Shown here: piece after piece, positions 42,600 through 51,009 of the stretch
Numbering within the stretch: the first letter of the stretch is position 1
Layout of the letters: every line of letters begins with the position of its first letter
DNA from: Streptomyces caniferus
GTDB taxonomy: Bacteria > Actinomycetota > Actinomycetes > Streptomycetales > Streptomycetaceae
DNA: 64,000 bases
Assembly: GCF_009811555.1 (NCBI RefSeq)
Contig: NZ_BLIN01000002.1
Coordinates: forward strand, 1,178,001 to 1,242,000
Direction of reading: 5' to 3'
Notes under the pieces: model-generated
The model's input: only the letters and a program-made list of their open reading frames with translations
Database searches by the model: none
Told to the model about the DNA's origin: nothing
Made by a program: the position numbers and the translations under genes

Positions 42600-43439
42600 A
42601 TGGAGTTGAACAACGAGGACGACGGCAGGGCCACCCCGCGCACGGTGCTCGGACGGCGCCTGCGCCGCCTCAGGGAGTCCGCCGGCCTCTCCCAACGGGC
42701 CCTCGCCGACAAGGTCGGATACCCGCACACGTACCTCAGCCGGGTGGAACGGGGCGAGCAGTTGCCGTCGGAGGCACTCGCCGAGGACCTGGACACGCAT
42801 TTCGCCACGGACGGCCTCTTCGTCGAGTTGCTTTCCATGGCGCAGGACGCCTCGATTCCCGATTACGGCCGGGTCGTGGTCGACGGCGAGAGCAAGGCGG
42901 CCCGTATTCAGGTATTCGGCAGCAGCCTGATTCCGGGGCTCCTGCAGACCGAGGGTTATGCCCACGCACTCTTCCGCGAGTCGCTTCCCGGCGAATCCGA
43001 GGAACGGATAAACGAGCGGGTCGCCACGCGAATGCGCCGTAAGCGTGTCTTCGAGAAGGAGCAAGCACCCTATTACTGGGCAATCATGGATGAAGCAGCG
43101 TTAAGGCGCCCAGTCGGGGGCTCGGCATGCATGAGCGATCAACTCCGCCATGTGCTCGCGGCAGTTGCGTCGCCCCAGGTCGCGGCTCAGGTGCTGCCCT
43201 TCACGCAGGGAGAGCACCCCATGCTGGGTGGCAGCCTGAGCCTGCTCACCCTCCCCAGCGGGGCCACGATCGGATACGTCGAGAGCTTCTTTTCCGGGGA
43301 GTCGGTCGAGTCACCAGCAAAGGTTCTTGAGCTCACGCACATGTTTGACGTCGCTCGCTCCAAGGCACTTCCGGAGCGGGAAACTCTCGACCTGATTCGC
43401 GGATACCTGAGAAAGTACGAGGATGAAGACGATTCCTGA
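42600..43439 (+). CDS. XRE-family regulator, Scr1 type, with a TTA codon
   Basis: A 279-aa protein. The N-terminal helix-turn-helix is LGRRLRRLRESAGLSQRALA, then DKVGYPHTYLSRVERGEQLP (residues 17-56). The C-terminal DUF5753 domain (from about residue 95: VFGSSLIPGLLQTEGYAHAL through VLAAVASPQVAAQVLPF) is typical of the Scr1/AbaA-like group that pairs with a DUF397 gene. The DUF397 gene starts inside its last 17 bp. Codon 168 (43101-43103, in DEAALRRP) is TTA, the rare Streptomyces codon read by the bldA tRNA, so this regulator is probably limited to the developmental or antibiotic phase. Such pairs influence sporulation and secondary metabolism in S. coelicolor. Confidence 0.9.
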   Translation: MELNNEDDGRATPRTVLGRRLRRLRESAGLSQRALADKVGYPHTYLSRVERGEQLPSEALAEDLDTHFATDGLFVELLSMAQDASIPDYGRVVVDGESKAARIQVFGSSLIPGLLQTEGYAHALFRESLPGESEERINERVATRMRRKRVFEKEQAPYYWAIMDEAALRRPVGGSACMSDQLRHVLAAVASPQVAAQVLPFTQGEHPMLGGSLSLLTLPSGATIGYVESFFSGESVESPAKVLELTHMFDVARSKALPERETLDLIRGYLRKYEDEDDS

Positions 43440-43638
43440 CGCGTCCACTCTGCCCCGCTGGCGCAAGTCCAGCTACAGCAACGGCCAGGGAGCCGAGTGC
43501 ATCGAGATCGCCGACGGCCACGCCGGCGCCGTCCCCGTCCGCGACTCCAAGAACCCGCACGGGCCCGCATGCGTCTTTGCCGAGGCGGGCTGGTCGGCCT
43601 TCGTCGAAGCAGTCAAGCGCGGCGCGTTCGCCCGCTGA
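43423..43638 (+). CDS. DUF397 protein (Scr2/BldB-neighbour type)
   Basis: A 71-aa protein with the DUF397 signature WRKSSYSNGQGAECIEIADG, then VPVRDSKNPHGPACVFAEAG and WSAFVEAVKRGAFAR at the end. It overlaps the XRE gene by 17 bp, so translation is probably coupled. In the known pairs the DUF397 protein binds and modulates its XRE partner; that is inferred here. There is no TTA codon in this gene. Confidence 0.92.
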   Translation: MKTIPDASTLPRWRKSSYSNGQGAECIEIADGHAGAVPVRDSKNPHGPACVFAEAGWSAFVEAVKRGAFAR

Positions 43639-43728
43639 TCCGCCGACCGACCCGGCGCGGCACGCACCACGGATCGCCTCCGGCTGGCCCCCGTCACGTC
43701 CACCGCAACGGGGGCCGCCCCCTTACCC

Positions 43729-46700
43729 TCAGTCGAACCACCGCGCCCGCGCCAACTCCTCGCCCCGTTCCGGGTCCTCCAGGAGGGCCGCGACCTCGAA
43801 GCGGCGGGGCCACTGGGCCGCCGCCCAGGACAGTCCGGCGGCCACGCCCTCCAGGGTCGCGGCGTGCACGGTGCCGTCCGGGGTCCGGCGCCAGTCCAGC
43901 TCGGCGGGGCCGTCGGGGCCGTCGACGAGGAGTTCCTCGTGCTCGACGTAGGCCTCGGGGGTGGCGGCGCCGAGCAGGATGCGGACGGCCTCCGGGACCT
44001 CGTGGCGTACGCCCTCGGAGCGGACCTCGGCGCCGACCGCCTCGCTCAGCCGGCGGACCTGCAGCAGCTCCGCCAGCTCGGCCGCGCGGGCCGGGCGCAC
44101 CGGCAGCAGCGCGCGGCCGGAGGCCAGCGGCACCAGGTCCGGTGCGTCGGCGACCACCGCGTGGGCGGCGTCCACCACCCGGACCTCTTCGTCGCGCACG
44201 ACCCGCAGGTCGTCGGGCAGGGTCACCTGATCGGGGTCGAGGTCCGCCAGCAGGCCGTAGACCGCGTGCAGTTGTGCGGCGCCGACGGGCAGCTCCGGGT
44301 CGGCGAGCCGGGTCAGCAGCTCCGCGGCGCCGCCCGGCTCGTCCAGGAGCGCGGCGACGGAGGTACGCACGCCCAGTGCGCGGAGCACCTGCGCATCGAC
44401 CTCGCCCGCGTCCGCGGACTCGTACAGTCCGGACAGCAGCGGATCGCCGCCCGCCGACCGCAGACCGGCGGGACGGCGGCCGTCGAGCACCGGGTGCCCG
44501 CGCAGCCACCAGGCGGTGTACGGCCGGACGGACTCGGTGGTGCCGTCCGGGAGCAGGACGCGGACCGGCGCGGTCAGCGCATCGCGCAGCGGCGGCCGGG
44601 AGAGCATCGCCAGCACCTCGGGCCAGGCGTCGTCGTCGACCAGATCGAGGTCGCGGACCGCCACGAGTTCGGTCACCACCGGGGGCACGGGGGTCTGCGG
44701 CAGGGCGTCGAGGATGTCCTCGCACCAGACGTCCACCGCGTCCAGCAGCCCGACGTCGTCCGGCTCGGCGAAGTCCCCGTCGCGCGGCTCCATCTCGTCC
44801 GGGTCGAGCACGACATCGGTGGCCCGGACCAGCGCGAAGTCGGCCATGACGCCCACGGCCGTGAGCGGCTGCTCGCCCCAACGCTCGGCCAACTCGGCGT
44901 CGCAGGCGGGGATTTCGCCCTCCCGGATGACCCGCTCGAAGGCGCTGCCCGGGTACACCAGCTCGCCGGCGGGCGCCAGCTCGCCGTCCTCGTCGGGCAG
45001 GGCGAGCGCCCCGAGCCAGGGCTCGTCGCCCGGCGTGAGGTTGGCGTCCCGGACCAGCCCGAGCACCGTCTCCGCCAGTTCCTCGGCGCCCAGCGGGGCT
45101 CCGGCCCCGCCCTCGGTCTCGTCGGCGAAGACGTCGTAGGCGTCCTCGTCGGCGTCCAGTGAGTTCGCGACGGCCGCACGCACCTGGGGTGTGGTCAGTA
45201 CGGCGCGCGGTGCGGCCGGGGTGGCGCCCAGCTTCTCCAGCAGCGGGTGCACCGCGTCGGGGTGGGCGACCTTCAGTCCGAGCCGGGCGAGCGTACGGTG
45301 CCGGGCCGCGGCGTCCTCGTCGAGGCCGCCGGGCAGCGGCAGCAGCACCTGGCGCGGCCCGATCGTGGTCCGTACGCCGCTGCCGCCGCCGGGCCCCTGG
45401 CCCGCCGTGCCCGCGAGCGGCACCGGCAGCCCGCTGAGCCGGTCCGGGTCGGTGCCGGCCAGCGCGTCATAGAGGCGCCACCACCAGTCGGGCGCGCGTT
45501 CGACGCCCGCCAGCCGGTCGACCATCTCCCCCAGCCCCACCCGGGCCACACCCAGTGCCCGCAGCTCCGGGCGGCGTTCGAGACCGGCCGGCAGCAGGCT
45601 CGGGAACAGTTCGGCCAGCACTCCGACCGTCGCCGCGCCCGCGCCCTCCACCAATTCGGCGTCCACCGGGCGCAGCACGAAGCGGTCCACCCCGCCGTCG
45701 CCCTCGTCCCACTCGCCGGCCGCCGGCACCTCGGGCTCGGCGGACCGGCCGGCGGGCGCACCCGCGCTCGGCAGGAACCGCACCCGCGGCAGCAGTTCCA
45801 GCACCTGCCGGCGCAGCTCACCGTCCAGACCGCCCTTGCCCAGCGGCCCCGGCACCAAGTCGAGCGTGCCGACCGACACCGGCTGCCAGTCGCCCAGCAG
45901 CGTCGTGTACGCCGCGGCCGCCCGGCCCACCAGGAAGTCCGTCAGCGGGCCCGGCGCGACATGCCGGCGGGTCGGCTCCAGCGGGAACGAGGCGATCAGC
46001 AGCGCGGGCAGCCCCAGCGGCTCGTCCGTCGGCGTCGGTGCGTGCACCACCGCCGCGGTTCCCGGCCGCGCCGGTGCGCCCTCGTCGTCCACCGGCACCG
46101 CCCAGGTCACCGACCAGGCCGGCCGCAGCCGCTCCTCGACGGGCCGGTCCGCCAGCAGCGCCGGGTCCAGCGGACCGCCGTCGCTCGCCACCCGCCACCG
46201 GGTGGCACCGCGCTCGCTGTCCTCGATCAGGACGTAGGGGCCGTCCTCGCTGCGCCGCAACTCCCGTACGTGCTCGGGGGTCTCGATCACGACCTCGGCC
46301 AGCCCCGGCAGGGTCAGCAGCAGCGCCGCGTCGACCGCGTCCAGCAGCCGCTCGGCGAGATCCTGCGCGGCGACGTCCCGCAGCGGCAGCACGACGGCGG
46401 TGTCGTACCCCTCGGGGGCGCCGCCCTCCGCGGGCAGCGGCAGCCGCAGCAGCGGTACATGGCCGTCCCGGCGGCGCAACTCACCACCGAGCCCCGGGCT
46501 GTGCGCCGCGACCTCGTCCGCCATCGCCCGCGCCTCGGCCAGCGACCAGCGCACGCCGCCGGTACGGCCCACCAGCGCCGGCTCGTCGCTCACCGACAGC
46601 ACCGCGGCGAAGCCCACGCCGAACCGGCCGACCGCCCCGGCCGACACACTGGGCTCCCGCTTCGCGGAGGCGCGCAGCGTCGACAGCGATTCGACGCCGG

Positions 46701-47004
46701 TGGCGTCCAGCGGAGCGCCCGTGTTGGACGCGACGAGGACGGCGGGTGCGTCGCCGTTCGCCGCGTGCAGGGTCAGCCGCAGCCGGCCCGGGACGCCGGC
46801 GCGCGCCGCCGCGTCGGCCGCGTTCTGCGCCAGTTCCACGGCGAGCCGGTCCCGGTAGCCGCCGAGCGCCAGGTCCTCCTCGGCGTTGGCATCCTCCCGG
46901 AACCGGGCCGGCGACGTGGCCCAGGCATCCAGCACGCCACGCCGCAGTCGGGCCGTCCCGAACGGGTCTCCGGCTGCGCCTCGCACCCACGACGTAGCTG
47001 TCAC
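43729..47004 (-). CDS. Sacsin/Hsp90-like GHKL ATPase protein
   Basis: A 1091-aa protein. The N-terminal GHKL ATPase has the N-box LAVELAQNAADAAARAG (residues about 52-68), SNTGAPLDATGVESLSTL (G1-like) and AVGRFGVGFAAVLSVSD (G2-like). The rest, about 800 residues, is Asp/Glu/Leu/Pro-rich without a firm domain, as in the actinobacterial 'sacsin N-terminal ATPase-like' proteins often labelled Hsp90. The start GTG 47004 has an AGGGAG ribosome site; the frame stays open upstream with no ribosome site. Its role is not established; chaperone-like activity is a guess from the ATPase. The next upstream gene is 695 bp away, behind the gap B repeats. Confidence 0.78.
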   Translation of the reverse strand: MTATSWVRGAAGDPFGTARLRRGVLDAWATSPARFREDANAEEDLALGGYRDRLAVELAQNAADAAARAGVPGRLRLTLHAANGDAPAVLVASNTGAPLDATGVESLSTLRASAKREPSVSAGAVGRFGVGFAAVLSVSDEPALVGRTGGVRWSLAEARAMADEVAAHSPGLGGELRRRDGHVPLLRLPLPAEGGAPEGYDTAVVLPLRDVAAQDLAERLLDAVDAALLLTLPGLAEVVIETPEHVRELRRSEDGPYVLIEDSERGATRWRVASDGGPLDPALLADRPVEERLRPAWSVTWAVPVDDEGAPARPGTAAVVHAPTPTDEPLGLPALLIASFPLEPTRRHVAPGPLTDFLVGRAAAAYTTLLGDWQPVSVGTLDLVPGPLGKGGLDGELRRQVLELLPRVRFLPSAGAPAGRSAEPEVPAAGEWDEGDGGVDRFVLRPVDAELVEGAGAATVGVLAELFPSLLPAGLERRPELRALGVARVGLGEMVDRLAGVERAPDWWWRLYDALAGTDPDRLSGLPVPLAGTAGQGPGGGSGVRTTIGPRQVLLPLPGGLDEDAAARHRTLARLGLKVAHPDAVHPLLEKLGATPAAPRAVLTTPQVRAAVANSLDADEDAYDVFADETEGGAGAPLGAEELAETVLGLVRDANLTPGDEPWLGALALPDEDGELAPAGELVYPGSAFERVIREGEIPACDAELAERWGEQPLTAVGVMADFALVRATDVVLDPDEMEPRDGDFAEPDDVGLLDAVDVWCEDILDALPQTPVPPVVTELVAVRDLDLVDDDAWPEVLAMLSRPPLRDALTAPVRVLLPDGTTESVRPYTAWWLRGHPVLDGRRPAGLRSAGGDPLLSGLYESADAGEVDAQVLRALGVRTSVAALLDEPGGAAELLTRLADPELPVGAAQLHAVYGLLADLDPDQVTLPDDLRVVRDEEVRVVDAAHAVVADAPDLVPLASGRALLPVRPARAAELAELLQVRRLSEAVGAEVRSEGVRHEVPEAVRILLGAATPEAYVEHEELLVDGPDGPAELDWRRTPDGTVHAATLEGVAAGLSWAAAQWPRRFEVAALLEDPERGEELARARWFD

Positions 47005-47155
47005 TGTCCGTCTCCCTAAGCGTGTGTCGGTGGCCCGACGGTATCGCCCCACGTCGGCGGGTGCGGCGCCGTGTCCCGGCTGTGGGATTTTTTCCCGCAT
47101 GCCGGGGGGCGCCTTCGGCGGGAGGGGTGGGGTTTGGGGTGAGGCCCCGGCTGGG

Positions 47156-47277
47156 TGCGGTTGCGCCTGTCGGCGGTGGGGTGGTGGTTGGGGTGGGGCC
47201 CCGGCTGGGTGGTGGGTGCGGTTGCGCCTGTCGGCGGTGGGGTGGTGGTTGGGGTGGGGCCCCGGCGGGGTGGTGGG
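47156..47277. repeat. Two 61-bp tandem repeats
   Basis: The block GTTGCGCCTGTCGGCGG followed by TGGGGTGGTGGTTGGGG and TGGGGCCCCGGC occurs twice with a 61-bp period (TTGCGCCTG at 47161 and 47222). A half unit precedes it. One strand is almost free of A, with many G-runs, which could form G-quadruplexes. Confidence 0.85.
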
Positions 47278-47296
47278 TGCCGGTGGCGGGGGCTCC

Positions 47297-47343
47297 GGGG
47301 TGGGTGTGTGGACTGCTTCGCTTTACGTCCACACACCCACCCC
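47297..47343. repeat. Hairpin 3, loop TGCTTCGCTTTAC
   Basis: Perfect 17-bp arms (47297-47313 and 47327-47343) around loop 47314-47326. The loop is identical to that of hairpin 1, and its inner pairs GTGTGTGGAC/GTCCACACAC also match hairpin 1, while the outer stem differs (GGGTGG instead of GCCTGG). Confidence 0.88.
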
Positions 47344-47513
47344 TCCGCCCCCGCCCCCTCCCGTCAGTTGTGGGCCCCACCCCGGTGGGGGAGCAGGAGA
47401 AAAACCAAAAGAGGCTCGGTCATGCCACGGCGCGGCCGAGCTTCTGGTTTTTGAACCCTTCCCCCCCCCACCGGGCGGGGGTCGCGGTCCCGGGCGGGAG
47501 GTGGTGGGCCGGA

Positions 47514-47562
47514 GGGGGTGGGTGTTCGGACGTAAAGCGAAGCAGTCCGAACACCCACCCCC
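47514..47562. repeat. Hairpin 4, loop GTAAAGCGAAGCA
   Basis: Perfect 18-bp arms (47514-47531 and 47545-47562) around loop 47532-47544, which equals the loop of hairpin 2 and the reverse complement of hairpins 1 and 3. The stem reads GGTGTTCGGAC here against GGTGTCCGGAC in hairpin 2; the opposite arm carries the matching change (GAACACC). The remaining sequence of the right arm (to 47631) mirrors the left arm start. Confidence 0.88.
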
Positions 47563-47699
47563 GGAGGACCACCACCGGCACCACCACAAAGCAAACGCGG
47601 CCCCCGCCCAAACCCCACCCCCGCCGGAGGCGAGACGCGAAACGACGCCGCAGAAAAAGACGTGGGCCCCAGGCCCAGCGCGCCAGCGCGCAAGCGCGC

Positions 47700-48617
47700 C
47701 TAGCTGTGGCCGAGCTCCTCAGCCGGCCCGGTCTCCTCGACCGACCCCCCGTCCCGCTCCGGCCGCAGCGACAACGGCTCGACGATCGTCTCGTCGACCA
47801 CCGGCGCGGCCGGCCGCGGCGGCTTCGGCATGACGGCGGCCTCGGAATGCGCGCCGCACCCGTAGCCGAGGGAGACGACCCGCCCGTCCGCGGGGGCGAA
47901 CTCGTTGGCGCAGACACCGAAGGCCTGGCCCAGGGAGCCGGGGAGCGGGGTGAGGAAGCCGCAGCTCACGCAGGTGGCGGGGGCCGCCTGGGCCATGGCG
48001 GTCTTGGCTCCGAAGGCGTCTTCCCAGCGGTCGGCGGCGGAGTGCAGGCCGTAGCGGGACAGCACCCGGGCGCGGCGCATGCCCAGTTCCTCGGCGACCG
48101 CCGCGATGCTGCCGCGCTCGGGCGCGGGCTGGATCGCGGGCGAGCCCGGGAGGACGTCCGCCTCCTCGGAGTCGGCGACGTCGGCGGCCATGCCCTCGGC
48201 GATCGGGGAGTTCGGCGGCGGGGCATCCTCCCCGGTGAAACCGGGCTCCAGGCGCAGGTCGTCGGCCTCGGTGGGCAGCAGGTCGCCGGGGCCCATGTCG
48301 CCGGGGCGCAGCCGCTCGCTCCACGGCACCCATTCCGGTGCGAGCAGCGCGTCGGGGCCGGGCAGCAGGACCGACTCGTCGAGCGTGACGACCTTGGCGC
48401 GGGAGGCCCTGGCGACCGTCACGGCCCAGCGCCAGCCCCGGTAACCGGGTTCGTTGCAGGCGAAGAGGTGGGTGACGACGCGGTCTCCGTCGGCGACGGC
48501 ATCGATGTGCTCCCCGACCGTGCCGGGCAGTGCGGCTTCCTCCGCCGCCTCCCGCGCAAGGTCGACCGCCTCGGCGCACAGGCGGTCAGGGGTACGGCTT
48601 CGCATCGCAGCACTCAC
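47700..48617 (-). CDS. DUF3027 protein
   Basis: A 305-aa protein starting GTG 48617 (VSAAMRSRTPDRLCAEAVDL). The N-terminal half fits DUF3027: AREAAEEAALPGTVGEHIDA, then FACNEPGYRGWRWAVTVARA and DESVLLPGPDALLAPEWVPW. The middle holds a helix-turn-helix-like SIAAVAEELGMRRARVLSRY. Near residue 215 a zinc-ribbon-like set of cysteines appears (TCVSCGF, GVCANEF, GYGCGAH). The function is unknown; DUF3027 genes lie near cold-shock and menaquinone genes in Streptomyces, as here. The Asp/Pro-rich middle is probably unstructured. Confidence 0.85.
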   Translation of the reverse strand: MSAAMRSRTPDRLCAEAVDLAREAAEEAALPGTVGEHIDAVADGDRVVTHLFACNEPGYRGWRWAVTVARASRAKVVTLDESVLLPGPDALLAPEWVPWSERLRPGDMGPGDLLPTEADDLRLEPGFTGEDAPPPNSPIAEGMAADVADSEEADVLPGSPAIQPAPERGSIAAVAEELGMRRARVLSRYGLHSAADRWEDAFGAKTAMAQAAPATCVSCGFLTPLPGSLGQAFGVCANEFAPADGRVVSLGYGCGAHSEAAVMPKPPRPAAPVVDETIVEPLSLRPERDGGSVEETGPAEELGHS

Positions 48618-48881
48618 AAGAATCGATTCTCTCTTCTACGCCGTCTCACGAGTGCGCCAGCCGTAGCTGTCCTTGTCCTGTCCGGACGACCGGCGGTACC
48701 GGGGCGGGCGGAGCGGACCAGGGGACCGCGTCGACGTCCGCGCCCGGTCGTTCCGGTCGAGCGCACCTCTTACGTCCCATTCTGCGGGATCGCGAGGAGG
48801 CACGCGGCCAAGAACGACCGCCGGTGGCGCGCTACACACGCTACCCCTTCAACGGTGTACGACCCCTCGGTGGGAGGGCAA
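48618..48881. promoter_or_regulatory. Divergent promoter region between DUF3027 and MFS genes
   Basis: 264 bp with no coding support. It must hold promoters for both directions. I could not assign clear hexamers. A GGTGGGAGGG ribosome site at its right end serves the small leader frame that follows. Confidence 0.4.
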
Positions 48882-48968
48882 ATGTCAGCGGCAGCGACTC
48901 CGGGCCGGTGCGCCTCGCGCGCCAGCACGGAGAAAGTGCCCTCCCCTGGGCGAGTTGGGGCACTATGA
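48882..48968 (+). CDS. Possible 28-aa leader peptide upstream of MFS gene
   Basis: ATG 48882 follows an excellent ribosome site (GGGAGGG, 3-9 bp upstream). The frame reads MSAAATPGRCASRASTEKVP and SPGRVGAL before a TGA at 48966. The stop is four bases before the proposed GTG start of the MFS gene, which itself lacks a good ribosome site. The arrangement suggests translational coupling through a leader peptide; chance is possible because the peptide has no recognisable motif. Confidence 0.4.
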   Translation: MSAAATPGRCASRASTEKVPSPGRVGAL

Positions 48969-48972
48969 CCAG

Positions 48973-50418
48973 GTGGCTGCCGCAAGGGCGTCGAAGGTGT
49001 CGAGGGTGTCCAGGACCTCAGGGAAGTCGTCACGGGTGTCGCGCGCCTCGACGCGGGGCGGGTATGGGGACAACCGGGCCCGCCGGGCGGGCCGGGCGGT
49101 CGGCCGTGCGCTGCACCGGCCGTTCACCGGCGCGGCGCGGGGGTTGCGGCGCGCCACGCATGCGCACGGCGCGGGCGAGTCGGGTCTGGGCAAGCTGATC
49201 GAACTGCATGCGGTGAACTCCGCCGGTGACGTGATGATCACCGTCGCGCTGGCCTCGACGGTGTTCTTCGCGGTGCCGACGGATCAGGCGCGGGGCCGGG
49301 TGGCGCTGTATCTGGCGGTGACGATGGCGCCGTTCGCCCTGCTCGCGCCGGTCGTCGGGCCCCTGCTGGACCGGGTGCCGCACGGCCGCCGGGCGGCGAT
49401 GGCGGGCGCGATGCTGGCGCGGGCGCTGCTGGCGCTGACGATGTCGGGCGCGGTGGCGACCGGCGGGCTGGAGCTGTATCCGGCGGCGCTGGGGGTGCTG
49501 GTGGCGTCGAAGGCGTACGGCGTGGTCCGCAGCGCGGTGGTGCCGCGGCTGCTACCGCCGCGGATTTCGCTGGTCAAGGCCAATTCGCGGGTGACGCTCG
49601 CGGGGCTGCTGGCGACCGGGGTGGCGGCGCCGGCGGGGGCCGGGCTGCAACTGCTGGGGCCGGGCTGGCCGCTGTACGGGGCGTGTGCGGTGTTCGCCGC
49701 CGGGACGTTCCTGTCGTTCTCGCTGCCGCACAAGGTCGACTCGGCGAAGGGCGAGACCCGGGCCCGGCTGGCGTCCCGGGAGGCGCGGGCGGCCGGCGGC
49801 GGGCGCAAGCCGGGGCTGCGTACGGTCGGCCCGTCGGTGCTGCACGGTCTGCAGGCCAATGCCGCGCTGCGGGCGCTCTCCGGTTTCCTGACGTTCTTCC
49901 TGGCGTTCATGCTGCGCGAGCATCCGCTGGGCGGGCTGGGCGCGGCGGCCTCGCTGGGGCTGGTGGTGGTGGCGGCCGGTACCGGAAACGCGCTGGGCAC
50001 GGCGGTCGGTGCCTGGCTGAAGGCCCGCGGCCCGGAGCCGATCATCGCGGCGATGCTGGGGCTGGCGCTGTGCGCGACGGTCCTGGCGGCGGTCTTCTAC
50101 CCGGTGATGGCGGTGGTCGTGGTCCCCGCGGCGGCGGCCACGGCGGGGCTGTGCCAGGCGCTGGCGAAGCTGTCGCTGGACGCGATGATCCAGCGCGATG
50201 TGCCGGAGGAGGTGCGCACCTCCGCGTTCGCCCGGTCCGAGACGGCGCTGCAGATGTCGTGGGTGGTGGGCGGCGCGATCGGGATCTCGCTGCCGCTGAT
50301 CGGCACGGTGGGCATGGCGGTGGCGGCGGGGCTGGTGGCGCTGGGCGTGGTGCTGGCCGTACGCGGACTGCTGAGCGCGGCCCGGCGGGGCGGTACGACG
50401 GCCCCCCGGGTGGCCTGA
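48973..50418 (+). CDS. MFS-type membrane transporter
   Basis: About 481 aa from GTG 48973 (start uncertain). A basic, Arg/Ser-rich N-terminus of about 75 residues precedes helices starting at IELHAVNSAGDVMITVALAS. Others include MAPFALLAPVVGPLLDRVPH (motif A-like), LLGPGWPLYGACAVFAAGTF and ALSGFLTFFLAFMLREHPLG. This matches actinobacterial MFS proteins with no known substrate. The gene follows the divergent DUF3027 gene and precedes the DUF2771 lipoprotein and mqnB in the same direction. Confidence 0.82.
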   Translation: MAAARASKVSRVSRTSGKSSRVSRASTRGGYGDNRARRAGRAVGRALHRPFTGAARGLRRATHAHGAGESGLGKLIELHAVNSAGDVMITVALASTVFFAVPTDQARGRVALYLAVTMAPFALLAPVVGPLLDRVPHGRRAAMAGAMLARALLALTMSGAVATGGLELYPAALGVLVASKAYGVVRSAVVPRLLPPRISLVKANSRVTLAGLLATGVAAPAGAGLQLLGPGWPLYGACAVFAAGTFLSFSLPHKVDSAKGETRARLASREARAAGGGRKPGLRTVGPSVLHGLQANAALRALSGFLTFFLAFMLREHPLGGLGAAASLGLVVVAAGTGNALGTAVGAWLKARGPEPIIAAMLGLALCATVLAAVFYPVMAVVVVPAAAATAGLCQALAKLSLDAMIQRDVPEEVRTSAFARSETALQMSWVVGGAIGISLPLIGTVGMAVAAGLVALGVVLAVRGLLSAARRGGTTAPRVA

Positions 50419-50488
50419 GAGCCGACGGGCGACGCGGCACGCCGCACCCGGGCGTGGCGTGAGCTGGAGCGCCAGATAGCCTGCCCGT

Positions 50489-50992
50489 ATGACCGCTGCG
50501 TTGATCTCCTGGGGCAAGGGCCGCCGTGCCGCTGCCGCCATCGGTGCCGTGTCCCTGGGCCTCCTCACCCTCTCCGCCTGCGAGAAGCCGACATCGCTCG
50601 CGACCGTGACCGTCGGTTCGACGACGGTGCAGGCCGAGGCCACCCCCGGCTGCGACGGCGACGGCAAGGTCCTCCCCAAGAAGGCCGTCACCGCCTGCAT
50701 CACCAAGAAGGGCGGTCAGACGATCACCGTCCACCCCGGTGAGAAGGTCCGCGTGGGCGTCGACCCCGAGGTCGCCAAGTCCGGCTGGATCGTCATCGGC
50801 GCCGGCCCCGTCATGCGCGAGCCGAGCAAGCAGACGTACCGCAGCTTCGACGCGGACAGCCTGTTCATGCAGCAGAACCCGCAGACCGGCCAGACCTCCT
50901 ACTCCAAGGACGTCACCCTCCAGGTCGCGGAGCTGGGCGGCGGCGACGGTCCCAAGACCATGTGGCACTTCACCCTGAAGCAGAAGGACTAG
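50489..50992 (+). CDS. DUF2771 lipoprotein
   Basis: A 167-aa secreted lipoprotein. The signal peptide GRRAAAAIGAVSLGLLTLSA ends in the lipobox LSAC (Cys about residue 31), so it should be lipid-anchored outside the membrane. The rest (VTVGSTTVQAEATPGCDGDG; ITVHPGEKVRVGVDPEVAKS; SYSKDVTLQVAELGGGDG) matches DUF2771, a family of unknown function. It has two further Cys that may form a disulfide. It lies 70 bp after the MFS gene and 17 bp before mqnB, so it probably belongs to the same transcription unit. Confidence 0.85.
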   Translation: MTAALISWGKGRRAAAAIGAVSLGLLTLSACEKPTSLATVTVGSTTVQAEATPGCDGDGKVLPKKAVTACITKKGGQTITVHPGEKVRVGVDPEVAKSGWIVIGAGPVMREPSKQTYRSFDADSLFMQQNPQTGQTSYSKDVTLQVAELGGGDGPKTMWHFTLKQKD

Positions 50993-51009
50993 GGCGGGAG
51001 GGCCGTCTG

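Larger units (their letters stand above)
47111..47345 (+). repeat. Repeat element in gap B, left arm
   Basis: Non-coding, strongly G-rich. It begins GCCTTCGGCGGGAGGGG and GTGGGGTTTGGGG, which recur inverted at about 47599-47631 (right arm). It contains the 61-bp tandem repeats and ends in hairpin 3. Together with the right arm it reproduces the layout of gap A: two inverted arms with hairpins towards the middle. The sequence outside the hairpins is only loosely like gap A, chiefly the TTGCGCCTG..CGGCGG motif. Confidence 0.6.
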
